From: Ridgeia piscesae
Lineage: Eukaryota > Annelida > Polychaeta > Sabellida > Siboglinidae
Length of the DNA stretch: 64,000 nt
Assembly (NCBI GenBank): GCA_025642075.2
Contig: JAODUO010001073.1
Span: 222,501 to 286,500 of the forward strand
Direction: 5' to 3'
The translations under genes were made by a program, and so were the position numbers. Below, one piece after another: positions 37,146 to 51,604 of this stretch (positions within the stretch are counted from its first letter, which is position 1; every line of letters begins with the position of its first letter). The notes under the pieces are model-generated. The model ran no database searches, was not told where the DNA came from, and was given only the letters and a program-made list of their open reading frames with translations.

Positions 37146-37309
37146 CTGTCAACTGCCTCCCTCACCATGGTGTGTCATGTGACCTGACAGAGGAAGATGA
37201 CATTGTCTCATTGGTGTACTGTACGTATGACCAACAGAGTTGTATGGTGCCACCAGTTCCTGGTTGGTAATGTCACCAAGCCAGGACATGTGCAGGGTCG
37301 AATGTCAAC

Positions 37310-37375
37310 AACATCTTGTGTATCAGCCAAAACAGCTTGTGTATCAGCCAAAACATCTTGTGTATCAGGCTATCA
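37310..37375. repeat. 21-bp tandem repeat, three copies
   Basis: Three units of TTGTGTATCAGCCAAAACA(T/G)C type. Confidence 0.85.
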
Positions 37376-37714
37376 GCCAAGATGATTTGTTCAGGTCCAG
37401 GATATTGAAACAACGGATCTCGCTGAGAAAAACATTACTGGATCAAGCTATCTACTGACTGTATAATGTGAGTATATCAGAAAGACAGGCTAGCAAAGGG
37501 TGGATATCTCAGACACCTAAAAAGTCAGTTTCCTCTTTGTAGACATGCTATCAGAGGTTTTTGCTTTGGATGTCAGATTGTTAGACCACCCTCAACTACC
37601 CTCATCTTCCTTGCCCCACCTTGTGGTGAGCTGATGTGTGTCAACTTAACAAGTCTTGAATTGGTCTCATCCAAAGTCACTGGGACCTGTCGTTGCCCTG
37701 GATATGTTGGTCAA

Positions 37715-38030
37715 ATGTGGAGTCACTTCTCTTTATTTATTGCTGACACAGTTCTAGCAACTCTAATGAGTTGTCACATTGACCACTGCAGCTCACTACT
37801 AAATGAATTTGCCAAAAAGGATTTAGCAAACCTTCAGTATATACAACATTGTGTAGCATGCGAGGGACTTGAGACCCTGGTTTGTCATCACCACTCACTC
37901 CTTCTTAAATACATAGTAACATTGACGTGAGAGCTTTTTCTATGGAACACCGTAAAACGTGAATCAACTCCTCATTGCTGTCAAACAAACTGAAATCAGA
38001 GCTAATTATCAAAAAGTAAAGATAACATTT
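37715..38030 (+). pseudogene. Degenerate LINE reverse transcriptase 3' fragment (CR1/L2-like)
   Basis: One frame reads HIDHCSSLLNEFAKKDLANL followed by QYIQHCV. This resembles the common LINE segment with LDYCNSLL and LQ..QN near the end of the reverse transcriptase. Further on, in another frame, LWNTVKRES resembles the later LWN.LP-like motif. The change of frame and an in-frame stop show it is dead. Family assignment is from motif memory only. Confidence 0.5.
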
Positions 38031-38478
38031 GCACCCTAAATCTTCAGTTGTCTCTAGCTGTAATGGTGAGTCTTGCAGTGGTCCCTAGCTGTAATGATGA
38101 CTCTTGTAGTTGTCTCTAGCTGTAATGATGACTCTTGCAATAGTCCCTAGCTATAATGATGATTCTTGCAGTTGTCTCTAGCTGTAATGATGACTCTTGC
38201 AATAGTCCCTAGCTACAATGATGATTCTTGCAGTTGTCTCTAGCTGTAATGATGACTCTTGCAGTGGTCCCTGGCTGTAATGATGACTCTTGCATTGGTC
38301 CCTAGCTGTAATGATTACTCTTGCATTGGTCCCTAGCTGTAATGATAACTCTTGCAGTGGTCCCTAGCTGTAATGATAACTCTTGCAGTGGTCCCTGGCT
38401 GTAATGATGACTCTTGCAGTGGTCCCTAGCTGTAATGATGACTCTTGCAGTGGTCCCTAGCTGTAATGATGACTCTTG
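38030..38478. repeat. 31-bp minisatellite, about 14 copies
   Basis: Units of CTAGCTGTAATGATGACTCT followed by TGCAGTGGTCC repeat every 31 bp. Variants are TTGTCTCTAG, ATAGTCC and GGTCCCTGG. Confidence 0.9.
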
Positions 38479-41400
38479 CGTGTGATTTTGAACAGAGCCA
38501 TTTATAACGTAATAAAAGCTGATGTTAAGTAAATACTGTACTCTCAGTGCAAATGGTTATTCAAATAGGCAAGACATTTTATGATATCTTTTGTTGTGCG
38601 GCTACAATAACTTTGAATGTATCAGTTGTCAACACCCCGAAGCACAGGTAGAGGAGCGGTAACTAACGCTGGGTCCTGCACAAACAAATTACAGATGAAA
38701 AGACAAGCCATTCGATCTGCATGATTGCCGTCATATATACTTTGTGTGACCTTCTGACATTGTCGCATTTATATATAGACTCGTTGCATTGACAAATGTG
38801 TCACAGGTTGAACACAGAGTTGACACTGTCACCAACATATGACACAGGTCAGTGCAACTGTTAGTAGCACATACCTCACTCTTATGTCAGTTGCTGCTTT
38901 CTGTTCTCTAGAGAAAGGCTCATGCATAATTGGACAGGTTTAAATGGTATTCAAGGGGGAAAATGCAAGTTCATTGTAGAGTGAAACAGACCAAATGATT
39001 TATATTTAATTAGTGAAATAGTTGTAGAAATATACATATCAATATTCGGCCTCCAACATAAGATAATCTTGGTAAGTAGTACTAAGTACGCTGGCCTCAG
39101 ATGACAACTTCCTGCAGAATAAGTTTCACACATGTATTAAGACAGTTTAACACATATTGAAAATGATATTAGTTAAATATTTTCAGCAGCTACCAGTGTC
39201 AAGTATCAACTATTAATAGTACTAAAGGTTACATGTTAGCATTGCAATTCATACTGTATCAGTAGGCATTAATCTGTCACAAAGTACCAAAAAAAGTGAC
39301 TGACCCCTACCAAACATAACAAAATTGATGACAGTTTTTTATTTCAGTTGGTCGCATGGCCGTCTAATTTATTATTATGATTTTATAATAAGAAAACAGT
39401 TTCCCAAAACGCTTAAATAAATAAAATGTTAAGCTCACTTATGTGATCAGTATTGTATAACAGATATGGTTCTTTCTTTACAGCTAGCATTTGATTTTAC
39501 AATAAATACAAATGGGCTACCTTCTTGGCACTGTTTCACGTAATGTTGGCCGCAAGGTTTTGACATCTTCCCTAAGTAGCTGACAGGCTCATGTATCATC
39601 CTCTCGTGTCTACAGCAGAGCTGACAGATGGAAGTGATATTAAACAGCCTAATTTGCATTTTAATAACCTGCAGTGTTCCCATGTTGGTGAGTATTTAGT
39701 GTAGGACTGGAGGTGCCTGGAGCTTGTGGTTGTATACAGAGTGTTATAGTTTGTGTAAGAGATATGTTAACAGAATACTTGCTTCAATCAGAACGTTACA
39801 GTGTTACAACAACGGTGAAGACTTTTCCAAATTCACACAGTGGAGTAGCAGTGTATTTGCCTCAAGCAGGAGTTACTGCTCATAACAAAAGTAGTGGTGT
39901 AAAGAATTAGACACTGGTGACGCCACCTGTTGGGTGACTTTTGAAGGAATTATGCAAAAGTTATCGTGACAAGTATTTGCTAACAAAAGTATCGTTTTTA
40001 GTTGCACTGAATTATCAAGTGCAATCACATTTATAAAATAATATAAAGCTAGGTACCTGAAAGTCGGTGAACGCAGTTTACAACCTAAATATGACAGAAG
40101 AAGAAGCATTTTCAGCCGAAATTAGGAGTTTAAAAAGATGTTTAAACATTACCAAAAGGAGAAGGCATTCTGCCTTATGAGACTTCAATGTCATTAGCTG
40201 CATTACTAGTAAGCTACACGGCATTGTGTATTTGCCACACTGTTACGACAAGGCCAGTGTAAATATACATCTAAAGAACCTGTGCACTAGGGTATGACCA
40301 GTCATTTACACTGAAATCTGGCCCCATTTTGTACACCGTTTGTAATTTTTAACACTAAAAATTGACCCAATCCAAAATTACCAACACTGCAATCCAGCAC
40401 GTTTCAAACTGTGGCTTGTAATTTGCAAAAATCGTTGTGATGACACAGAATTTGCACACAAAATAAACAGTCTGCGTTTGTTGTCATAGGCAACCACTTA
40501 TGTTGTGTAAACATTTGTGTAAACATCCAGGGTCCTAGGGACAGTGTCAGTGTCCACACAATAGTTGTACAGGCAAGTAAACATGAGTCTGCAGGAACTT
40601 ATACAATACCACCAGTTTGTGCATTGCCAAAGTTTGCCAGAATTTTCGTATCAGCTACAATACATTCATGTTCACAGAAATAAACTTGTCAACCTGAATT
40701 GAATTATAAGTCATGTAGTCTGAAACAAAGTCTGAATTTAATGCAAATTGTAATGTGTTTATACCCACAGTACCAGTCAGGTTTGGTGACTCTATAGTTC
40801 CATGCCCATCCAGACTAAATGGATTCATATCTGTCCTGTCTTGGTGAAAAATAAGAGTGTTTTTCTTCTTCAAATTGTGCTGAACTGGATTTCCGTGTAA
40901 TTTCCCAAACAATTATCTACGTAGTCAGAGTAACCAGTTAAATTATTAAATTAAATTATTAAATTACGATTTGTATGTACATATCCTGTGTATTCTATAT
41001 TGTTTCACACAATAACTCAAGCAATTATGTTAAAAAATAAAAAATCACGGGCTCCTGTTATGTATTTACACTTAGGTAAATGACACATGTGTATCTTTGG
41101 GAATCTGGGAGGTAAACCTAAAAAGCAATGATAAAAAGAGTCTGCGAGACTTTCTCAGTGAGGCCTCAACCTCTGTAAATGCCCAGGTACTTAGCCCTTG
41201 TGGGAACCAGAGTTGTGTGTGCCGACTCTTAATGTCTTACCTGGCATCTATCTACCTGTGGTGTCTTTTGTGTTGTCTGCTGGATAAATGTGCCACTTTG
41301 TATGTCCACGATATATCGGCTGCTTAACTCTGTAGTGTGTAAGAAGTCATATGTTTTATGTACATGAATTATGTGGCTGAAGGAAAGCACCATAATATAT

Positions 41401-44104
41401 CAATCTTGTTTTACTTTTAGTCACACTTTGTTTTTCAGTCTTTTTCTCTGTATGTTTAATAACATTAATCATGATTGTTAACTATGAATAAATGTGTTAT
41501 GATATAACGCCTGTATGACATGATGTGTAGTATCTGGTTCGTGTGATAGTAAGTATCAACAATAAGTAGCTGGTGTTCCTGTTATATATAAAGGCATTTC
41601 ATAAAGACAGTTTGAAACAATAGTTTAACTAAGAGTGCAACTTTAAGTATTTTATTTGTAACAGTTTTGTATCACGTCTCAGAAGTGAACAGAGCGGTGG
41701 ATGTGATAGAGGAATATTCCCAGGAAACCTTCTATATTGGGAGCGGAAGGAGGCGGGATGGATGAGAGGCAATGAGTAAATGAGAACATTGACAGCCTGT
41801 GTAATTATATTACATATCCCTGAGACAAGAATGACAAATGGACCTCATTGTTGCCAACGCCACGTATTTATCCGCCATTTGACACACAGTGCCAGACCAG
41901 TTGTTCGCAATATCAGGTTTCACTAACGATGCCCCCTTTCAGGCGACTGTTGCGTGTTTTCATTAGCCACTTGTACGGTGCTCCGCCGCGACAGTCCGTA
42001 CAGAGAGCACGCGATTACTCACCAGGGGTTGCACTCTGTGCTCCATGGGCTTTGTTTCTTGCCCTGGTCTCTATTGGTGTCCACAGTGCTGTGGCAATTA
42101 CTGGGGAATCTGATTGGAAAACATGCTTTGTGTGTCGCTATCCAGTCCTGGAGGTATTGCAGTTTGATGAAGCTACACATCACATTGGGTGATTGGCCGG
42201 GCATCTGTGTGTCAGGGCTGTGTGTGTGGACGGTGTGAGGGCCTGTGGAAGTGATAAATCATTAGTACGCAATGCATTGGCGTGTGAGGCTGTGACAGTT
42301 GGACAGACTGCAGTGGATCGTCCTGTGCTGTCCTGTCGGGGTGACTGTCACATCCACGTTGGATCTTGTGTTCTCACTGGTCTGTCTGTGGCTCTGTCAG
42401 CCCATAGCCGTGACGGCTCATGCTTGGGAGATCATTGCTGCTGTCACCAGAAAGATAAAGTCTGGAACTGTGATGACACAACATCTCGCCCTGGTCTGCA
42501 GTGGTTTAGAGAGCAGCGTTGACATTCTTCAACATACGACTGTGTCAAGTTTGTGCGGAAGTGTTTGTGACAATTTTGCCACAAGAGAAGGACATCTTGC
42601 CATGGTTTGCACAACGTCAAGAGAGCTTTGTTGACTTTAATCTGTTGGCTGTCACAGCTTGTTGGTGTAGAGAACAGCAGAATTCAAGTGCTACGAGAAA
42701 GAAACGTCTCTGCTTGTTCAGTTGTAACCGAGAGCATCATATTGACATTGACTTTGGCATTGGTCACGGCTTGGTTTCGTATCAATTTGTATGCAGGGAC
42801 ACAGAGGTTTGGTGCCACGAGAACTGACAATCTGTTCACTGTAACTGAGAGTGCAGTACTATTTACATTTGTCGTTGTTTTTTCACCGTTGACAGCTTGT
42901 TTGCATGTCAACCAGTAAGTGATCCACGGGCATCTTCAGCCAAAGTAAATGACGGAAGGTTTGGGATTACACGAAGCGCTATATGCCGGTTGTAAATACG
43001 CCGCAAAGACACGCAAACCTGAACACTGGACACCCAACAATTAAGGCCGTCAATGCAAAGATGAGTTATCATTAAAGCTTTGTGCACAAGAGGACACGAC
43101 TACATTGTGACGAGGTTAACGAATGGGCGCACATCTCTTTAGATGGAATCTCCGCAAGAAATCTGATACAGTGTAACTGTATGCCTTTGTCGATAGATCC
43201 GCCGAATGAATTGTCTTGTCAGAACACTGCCAATTTCTCTGCTGTGATCACCGGTGTTTTGTCATGGCTCCACGGCCGTGTGATATGAGTTTGTGACAGC
43301 CATATAGTTGGTGGGATCTCAATGGGTTTCGCAATGAGCAATTGACTGTTGGATAATTATGTCTATAAGTATTGCTGCTATGCTGGGACAGAGAATGGGT
43401 CGCAGGTTGCGTTGAAGTTCACCTTTTGTTGTCACTGCTACACCTTTGTCTGAGGCTGTGAGTCTAATCCGCAGCTTTGGTTTGAGTCTCTGGAATGTTG
43501 CACACTGGACACCACTGGACGTGAGTAGTGGACACTGTAGTGGACACTGATTGTGTGAGTGTGTGGGCCGGAAGACGTCGGCGCTGACAGGTGTCGTAAG
43601 AACTTGAAGACGGATTGTGGTGACATTGCGTATGCAGTCTGCAGCAGGTGACACGTGCTAACAAGACAACTGTGGCTGGTGGAACATGTCACTTGCAGGA
43701 CGTCCCCTGTAGAGGCGTCTTGTGTCACTGAAGTCTGACACAACTGTTGTGCGGCTGGTGGCCTGTGGAGTACAGCCGTTTGTGCAGATGAACAGAGGAT
43801 GGATGGTGCAAGAACAAACTTCTGCTCTTAACCTCCATCTACTCATGTCAAGTCCTCCTTCAAGCTACAGATACTGTGTCAAGTAATCCACCAGAAGGAC
43901 AAGATTCACAGTAGCAGTCGGAACTGAAGAGTTGCCACACAGATTGCAGTGTCATTTCGGTGACGGTCAATTTTGAGGTGGACGAAACATTGGAACATCT
44001 GAATATTGCAGTGATGGATTGTGGGTTGAGAACCACCAAAAGGCTGACCGGTGCGGTGCTGGTGATGTAAGTGAGGCTGCATGAGGCGGAGAGAATGACC
44101 AAGT

Positions 44105-44177
44105 ATGGCGAAGACAACGAGGCACCTCACCCTGCCTGTTGATCCGGGGTCCTACAGGTTCCTTCCCATCGTCAAAG
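44105..44177 (+). CDS. NAV: Candidate internal first coding exon C
   Basis: ATG at 44105, with G at +4 as favoured for initiation, opens 24 codons (start MAKTTRHLTLPVDPG, end RFLPIVK) plus one base, ending at AAAG|GTGAGT, a strong donor. Phase 1 at the exon end matches the start of the second CH exon at 52915, so splicing would stay in frame. The surrounding 41850-44300 is richer in CpG than the rest of the intron, consistent with an internal promoter. An isoform starting here would lack the N-terminal half of the CH domain and would avoid the frame break at 21724-21727. There is no homology support, so this is a prediction from splice signal, phase and composition. Confidence 0.35.
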
Positions 44178-46484
44178 GTGAGTCGACAGGTGGGGCTGGG
44201 AGAGGCCACGTCCAGGGGGAGCACCCTGAGTAGGGAAGGACGATTTGTGGCACGCTGTACAGTAGTTACTGTATGTCGAGGAAGAACACGAGGGTCTGAA
44301 AATGTGGACAGAACTTCTTAGAATGCATGTACAGCCAGGTGGAGTGGGTATTGGATGCATTATCGATTAATTATCTCTGACATTTGTGTACTTATAATAT
44401 ACGTTATTTTGAAATATGATGTATTCCTGCAAGGTACAGCTCTGAAGATGTGTTTAGTTTGACAGAATGGTTGTGTGATATCATATATACCTAAGCAAGT
44501 TTTATGTGGCAATATGTTTGGCTTTCATCAGTTATTCATTTGTTTATTTACTTTTCTCATATCAGTGTTTTTTTCTTGTTCAGTAGTTAACATGTAAGGA
44601 TTTAAATTTAAATATAATGATAACATATTCTATTAAAGTAGAGTAGCATCATCTTAAAATGTAGCAAAATGAAGGCGCTACCTCTCAGTGCTCCAAGAAG
44701 TGATGTTTCAGTTCAAAGTTGACTTGTTTTACAGTCACACAGTGAACTGTCAGCATCTAAATGGAGTCGGTTAAACCAACTATTTCACTTGAGTTATGAT
44801 CGGATTCTTCTTCTCAAGTCTTGGCACTAAAATGACTTAACAGTCACAAAACTCACAGGATCTCAGCCAGTACTCTAGACAGATGTGCCTTGAAATATCT
44901 CTCAGAAATGTAATAAGTCACAAATAACATGACTAAATGCAAGTCACAACTGACTTGTGACTCAAGTGTCTCAGTGGCTATGACTCCATTCCTGTGGCAG
45001 TCTGTGGCAGTCGTTCCTGTGCAGACTTGCCTTCTCTGTAGCCATTGCACAAACACTTGTAGTTAGTCGACACACAACCAGTGTTTGCTTCTGTCTAATT
45101 TACCTGCAAGGTAAAGTTGTCACCTACCCGTGACAATGGTCAGAAGTGGGCGGTCAGATTGTGGTCAAATGTTGTTGTTTTCATAGACAACATCTTCTTT
45201 TGGTAGCAGTTGACATCACTTAAGTTGTTCTGCGTGGATGGATTCACTGTTTGAACGGAAGCTTTGGGAAGGCTGACTGAAGGAATGGTTCTGACATGTA
45301 GGGTGCAGGTGGACATCAACAGACTGCAGAGTGGAACAGTTCTAATGGCCCACCAAGGGGGTGTGGGAATCTAGTGATAACATCGTCAACATGGTGATCC
45401 CACCAGACACACACATGCACTCATGCATGCATGAACACACGTGCACGGACACGCATATGCACACTCACACATATGCATTGATTACAGACACATGCATGCA
45501 CACATTTAACACCAGTTGACTGGGTTATTCAGTCACATTTGGTAGGTTCTTAGACAACATTTGAAACTGACTGAGAATAATATGTTGCTTTCGGGTGTGG
45601 GCTATGGGACGTCATTGCAACTACTGTCACCATGACAGTGGTAGTATAATTGTCGTGGCATAATGCTTCAAAAACAAAAGCTGTAGTCCTAACAGGAAGA
45701 TGTCACTCAGTTCAGAAAGTTGTAAATACTAAATGTCATATTATAATAATACAGCATTGGTAATTGGTATACATAGACAGTGATGCTAACCATATAATTA
45801 CAGACATGTCTGTGATGGAGTTTTTCTGTGAGACTGAGACATGTAATTACACTGTGAGTGAGACTTGCTTGTGTTGTGTGTTCTTTCCCTACATGTAGAG
45901 TGTTTGAACTTTTTCTCAGCAGGACAGTCTTGCTTCAGTCGTGACTCATGACTCTGAATGGTCCACTTTTTAGAACAGGTGTCATGCAGACAATGTGACT
46001 AAATATTATCAGTCATGTCAGTAAGTAGAACACACACAACATGTGAGGCCTGGCAGTAAACAGGTACATTGTTAAAGTTTAAACAGACCTGTTCAAAGAG
46101 TTAACCGACGATGTGTATAACTTTTCATTTCTGTGCAAAAATAAGACCAGAGATGGAGTGTTCTGCTATTGGATGTTGGCAGTCAATTCAATTTGTTGCA
46201 TAAAAGGTGTCAAAATCTTCTCAAATAGCATGTGACATACCAGACGAAGACCAGACCTGAAGGGGCTGTCTGCCACAGCAGGGTTCCTTACCCCGTCTGC
46301 CACAGACAATGTCGAGGGGTATCTTCCACCAAACTCAAAAAAGGGTGTCTGTAAACCTCTAACGTGTGACACTGCTGGTTTGTAAAGGTGTGGGGTGCAT
46401 TGTTGACAATGTCAAACGTTTGGCTGAGACAGTGAAAGTAAATTGGGAGTTAGAATATCAAACTTGCAATTGTGAGAATATATG

Positions 46485-46565
46485 TTTGAATCCTCTTGCA
46501 GTTGTTTCAAAGCATGGAAGATTGTGTTTGTTCCACTTTGCCTTAGTTCACTCAGCTGTATAAGT
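46485..46565 (+). mobile_element. SINE-like fragment (family 1)
   Basis: Contains TTGAATCCTC (box-B-like), TTTGTTCCACTTTGCC and TTCACTCAGCTGTATAAG, matching the central portion of family 1. Truncated on both sides. Confidence 0.5.
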
Positions 46566-49500
46566 GTGTACGTAGCAGTTACCAGGCAGCAGTGATAATA
46601 TGGTAATGATAACATTTCTATAGTAATTCCAGTGGGGTTTTATCATTCCCAAGGTACTTGTAATGGCATACAAATTAATATGCCATCTAGGGATGATAAT
46701 TATATAACATACTTTAAGCAGTCATTTGGACTAGGAGTTGATGCCATGCAAAACGAGAGCTCACCGTTTTACTAACTTAAATGTTGTCATTGAGAATTCA
46801 GTGCAAGAACAGTTGCTATTATAATTAGATCCTTATCTCTAAAATTCTACCCAAGATATGCGTCAGTGCAGCTAGTCCTACTGGTGAGTTCACACAAGGC
46901 TCGTATGCAGAACATAAACAGACATGAGAGGGAGATAGCAAATAAGGAGTGTTCAGTTGGTCTTTCAGTTCTCTCTCAGAGATGTTCCTGGCCTGCTGAA
47001 ATGACGGAGGTAAACGGTCTGGATATTAACCAGATAACAATCATCAAACCTTGAGGCAGTGTCAGGCGTGGGAGAATTTACAGAGGATGCAACAATTCCC
47101 TGTAATTGATGACCTTATACAGGATTAATGACAGTATTTAGGGATCTAAGTCAATCATGTTCCCATGACAGAACTATGCGACTTTATCAGTCTTGTATTT
47201 CTAATCTTGACTCTGTTGCTTGTGTATAATTGTGCAGTTTGCACCATGACTACTTCTACTGGCCTGTAGCAGTCTCACAGCCCCTTGAAGCATCAAGTCT
47301 TGAAGATTAGCATCTGGTTAATGTCATGATCATTTGCATAAGTCATGTGACCAGACTGTATGCACCGGGAAGCACCTGTGTGCAACTGCTATAGTGTGTG
47401 ACACTTTAAAAGACCTACTTTTTTATGGCACTGATTTATCTGTATGCTCCGTGGTGCAAACTGTGTACACCCTTTACAAGATCACAAGGTTCACTCCGTG
47501 CATTCTGTCTGTCTTTAAGAATTATTCATCTGATTGGAGAAAGGTTTTCCTCAGCTCATTTATCGTGTTAAACACATAAAACTGTTTTTCATGCCCGATG
47601 TTTCCACACGATATGCACAGGTTTGGTGGTACTAATTAAACGTACAGTTTTAGGATGCCAGCCCTTTTAAGTACAATGCACATAGACGCATGGTTTCTAA
47701 CAGTTACCAGTTTCCGGTGCTGAAGTTGTGTCTGCACATTCCCTAGTCTCTACTATGGAGGAGGACTGATACATTGCTGGCTTAATGGCTAGACACCACT
47801 GCTTTATGGGTCTAGACAGGATGACATAGCCCTGAGGAATGTGTTACTAACACAGTTAGATCTTGGCAACGAGTGTCTTCTGTATCTCACAAGTAGAATG
47901 ATGTGTATCGTCGTCACGGTCGACCGCACATCCAGGCACACAGAGGGCTACAAATGCAGTACAATCAGCAACTGTCTCGTCGAGTCAACAAATTAGCTGT
48001 GCTGTTCCCCCAGTGTTCTCTGTGTGAGGTTTGTCAGTTAACTACATCAACACTGCACACGTAAACAAGCCATGTCCATGACAGTTGTCACCAGCTAAAA
48101 GCTCAACTAATGGTGGGTTGGTGTTATGTTGTGTCTGTGGAAGCAAATACCTCCAATGTTAAGATTGCACTTTTAATAACTCTCTGGACAATCAACATGG
48201 GCAAATTTGAAACGTGGTCATGATGTTTGTTGAGATTATAAATGGGTGACAAATCCAGAAGCATCCCTATTTTTCAAAGGAATTTCAGGCAACCCTTTGG
48301 GATTTAACATCAGATGCACTTATCATGACACAGTTAAAGTGGGTAGTATAGAAAAACTCATCCAAAATTAACCAGGAACGTAAAAAGTATAGTTATGTCC
48401 TAAGACTTTTCCATATTAAAGACACATAATGTAGTGAATAATGACTACAGGAAAAGCATTGAATATGATCAAACAAAAGCATCCTTGGTTCCAATGTAAT
48501 CAATCACTTGCTAGTTACAAGGCAATCTTGTTAGATCTTGTCAAAGTCAGTGACTCTTCCTGGAGTCCTCCCTCCAGAGACACAAGGAATGCTGCTGAGC
48601 CTGCAGCCAGCAGTGCCTCAGCCAGCTGTCTCTTCATTGTGTGTGTGTGTGTGCGGCCACGCGTGACCACAGAGCTGTCTACTCTGTCCTTTGTCTGGGC
48701 AGAGCAGGGAATGGAATGCAATCAAAAACAACACTCATCTTGACTTCAGGTTAAAAAGACCTGAGTAAATAGGAGTTCTTCCTCATGTTTTCTTCCCTCA
48801 AGAACAGGATACTCTGGGGTAACAAGTGAAGTGTCTGTCACAGTGGGGTGTTGAGGTATGGTGTATAGATGCATGGATTCTACTGTGGCATTGGAGTTGA
48901 CTTCACATAGTCCAGATGACCTGAATTCCGGAGTGGTGGGTGGTTTATTTCATTTGCAATTTTGACTAAGCAGTCATTTCTATCAGTGTCTGGTTTGGAT
49001 ATGCCAATCTCGTCTCTGGTTATTGCAATCAGTGGTAATTTAGTTCATAGAAAATCATACTGACTGTTGACGATGTCCATTATCTTTCTAATTATCTGTT
49101 TTTGTTTTATTCAAAAGTGTGCTGTAAAATTGTCTGACTGCATATGACAGTTACGTGACAGTGGTCAGCACCTGATGTCTTTGTGTCATATAAGGGCAAA
49201 ATGTCACCCTGGAGTATTGTCACATTATTGAATTGATCTTTACCATGGCTTGTCATGCTTTCAAAATGACATAATTGTCAAGAACGGAGTTTGCATTATC
49301 TGAGTGATCAAGATTAGTTAGAACCATGATCCAGGACAACCATCAGAAACCACCAACACTTGGTAGGTATCTTCATTGGCCCGGTGTGGCTACTGTGATT
49401 ATGCTATGACCAACTGGACACTGGCTTAGCTGATTTGATGTGGAAGTATAAATGACTTGGTCCGGTTGTATTTACACAACTATAGTAACAACAGCAGGTG

Positions 49501-49864
49501 CATATAATTTATGTTTTGCCCAGGATCTGTGCTGCTCATAGATATAAATGGTGCAGCTACAGTTGTCTGTGACCTGTGGTGTCTGACAGTGAGGCTCTGT
49601 GCATTAACTAGACAGAGATTGATGGTATTGCACCAGTGGGAGGGTGGAGAGGGTGGGAGGGTGTAGAGGGTGTAGGTGCTGATAGGAGGGTGTGTCTGGG
49701 TAGTATCAGTATCACAGGAGGCAGTGGTACACCTTTGAGGCCCTCTTCCCCAGGCACACAGGGTGGTAATTATTGTAAAAAATAAGTTATTTAAGAGATG
49801 TTGAAAGTACTCTGGCTGGGCATTATCTTACTGACCAACACTGCTGCATGACTTTGTAAATATA

Positions 49865-49867
<3 letters not shown>

Positions 49868-49947
<80 letters not shown>

Positions 49948-49950
49948 TAC
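49868..49950. repeat. TG/TA microsatellite
   Basis: A short GT run leads into about 70 bp of alternating TA. Confidence 0.95.
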
Positions 49951-50034
49951 AGTCATGTCTTATTTATGCCATCTTATATTGATACCACGTATAATAAGGT
50001 GTCTCATTAAGCAACATGTTTTGTTTATTTGAGC

Positions 50035-51372
50035 AGCCGCCCATCCACCTACCCATCCACCTACCCATCCACCTACCCATCCACCTACCCATCCACCTAC
50101 CCATCCACCTACCCATCCACCTACCCATCCACCTACCCATCCACCTACCCATCCACCTACCCATCCACCTACCCATCCACCTACCCAACCACCTACCCAT
50201 CCATCTACCCATCCACCTACCCATCCACCTATCCATCCACCTATCCATCCACCTACCCAACCACCTACCCATCCACCTACCCATCCACCTACCCATCTAC
50301 CCATCCACAAATCCACCCATCCACGCATCCACCTACCCATCCACCTACCCATCCACCTACCCATCCACCTACCCATCCACCTACCCATCCACCTACCCAT
50401 CCACCTACCCATCCACCTACCCAAACACCTACCCATCCACCTACCCATCCACCTACCCATCCACCTACCCATCCACCTACCCATCCACCTAACCATCCAC
50501 CTACCCATCCACCTACCCATCCACCTACCCATCCACCTACCCATCCACCTACCCAAACACCTACCCATCCACCTACCCAACCACCTACCCATCCATCTAC
50601 CCATCCACCTACCCATCCACCTATCCATCCACCTACCCAACCACCTACCCATCCACACCCATCCACCTACCCATCTACCCATCCACAAATCCACCCATCC
50701 ACACATCCACCTACCCATCCACCTACCCATCCACCTACCCATCCACCTACCCATCCACCTACCCATCCACCTACCCATCCACCTACCCATCCACCTACCC
50801 ATCCACCTACCCATCCACCTACCCATCCACCTACCCAAACACCTACCCATCCACCTACCCATCCACCTACCCATCCACCTACCCATCCACCTACCCAACC
50901 ACCTACCCATCCACCTACCCATCCACCTACCCATCCACCTACCCATCCACCTACCCATCCACCTACCCATCCACCTACCACCCATCCACCTACCCATCCA
51001 CCTACCCATCCACCTACCCATCCACCTACCCATCCACCTACCCAAACACCTACCCATCCACCTACCTATCCACCTACCCATCCACCTACCCAACCACCTA
51101 CCCATCCATCTAACCATCCACCTACCCATCCACCTATCCATCCACCTACCCAACCACCTACCCATCCACCTACCCATCCACCTACCCATCCACCTACCCA
51201 TCTACCCATCCACAAATCCACCCATCCACGCATCAACTTACCCATCCACCTACCCATCCACCTACCCATCCACCTACCCATCCACCTACCCATCCACCTA
51301 CCCATCCACCTACCCATCCACCCATCCACCCATCCACCCATCCACCCATCCACCCATCCACCCACCCACCCA
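50035..51372. repeat. 12-bp minisatellite (CCATCCACCTAC), 1.3 kb
   Basis: Repeats of CCATCCACCTAC with variants CCAACCACCTAC, CCAAACACCTAC and CTATCCAC. The right end shifts to an 8-bp CATCCACC form. The 12-bp unit leaves frames open on both strands (458 and 413 codons, YPST/HPPT and GRWM/GGWV periods), which I treat as non-coding. An unusual interruption (ACCCATCTACCCATCCACAA) recurs near 50291, 50669 and 51196, showing higher-order copying. Confidence 0.95.
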
Positions 51373-51453
51373 CTGGTGCAATACTATCCATCTCTGTCAA
51401 GTTAAAGTGTGCAGATATTGTATATGATAGAGAAAATATTGATAATGATAAAA

Positions 51454-51531
51454 CAGTCTTGTCTAAACCAAACCTGGGAGATGTCAGAAAATATGCTTGT
51501 TTGTGAGCCATTTAACCATTTACATTTTGAT
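51454..51531 (+). repeat. Direct repeat, copy 1 (about 78 bp)
   Basis: Contains CAGTCTTGTCTAAACCAAAC, CTGGGAGATGTCAGAAAATA and CATTTAACCATTTACATT. The second copy lies at 52372-52448. Confidence 0.9.
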
Positions 51532-51600
51532 ACTAGACATTGCCCGTTAAAAAACTGTAGCCACAAACAGAATGACAAAGATCAGTATAACGTATATATA

Positions 51601-51604
<4 letters not shown>

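Noticed and set aside
41848..42918. A cluster of overlapping 90-115-codon + strand frames
   Set aside because: They overlap in different frames with no shared splice structure or motif. More likely a CpG-richer, stop-poor non-coding region, possibly promoter-associated.
49960..51405. 458-codon and 413-codon frames on opposite strands (HPPT and GRWM repeats)
   Set aside because: A 12-bp minisatellite is open on both strands. No other coding evidence.
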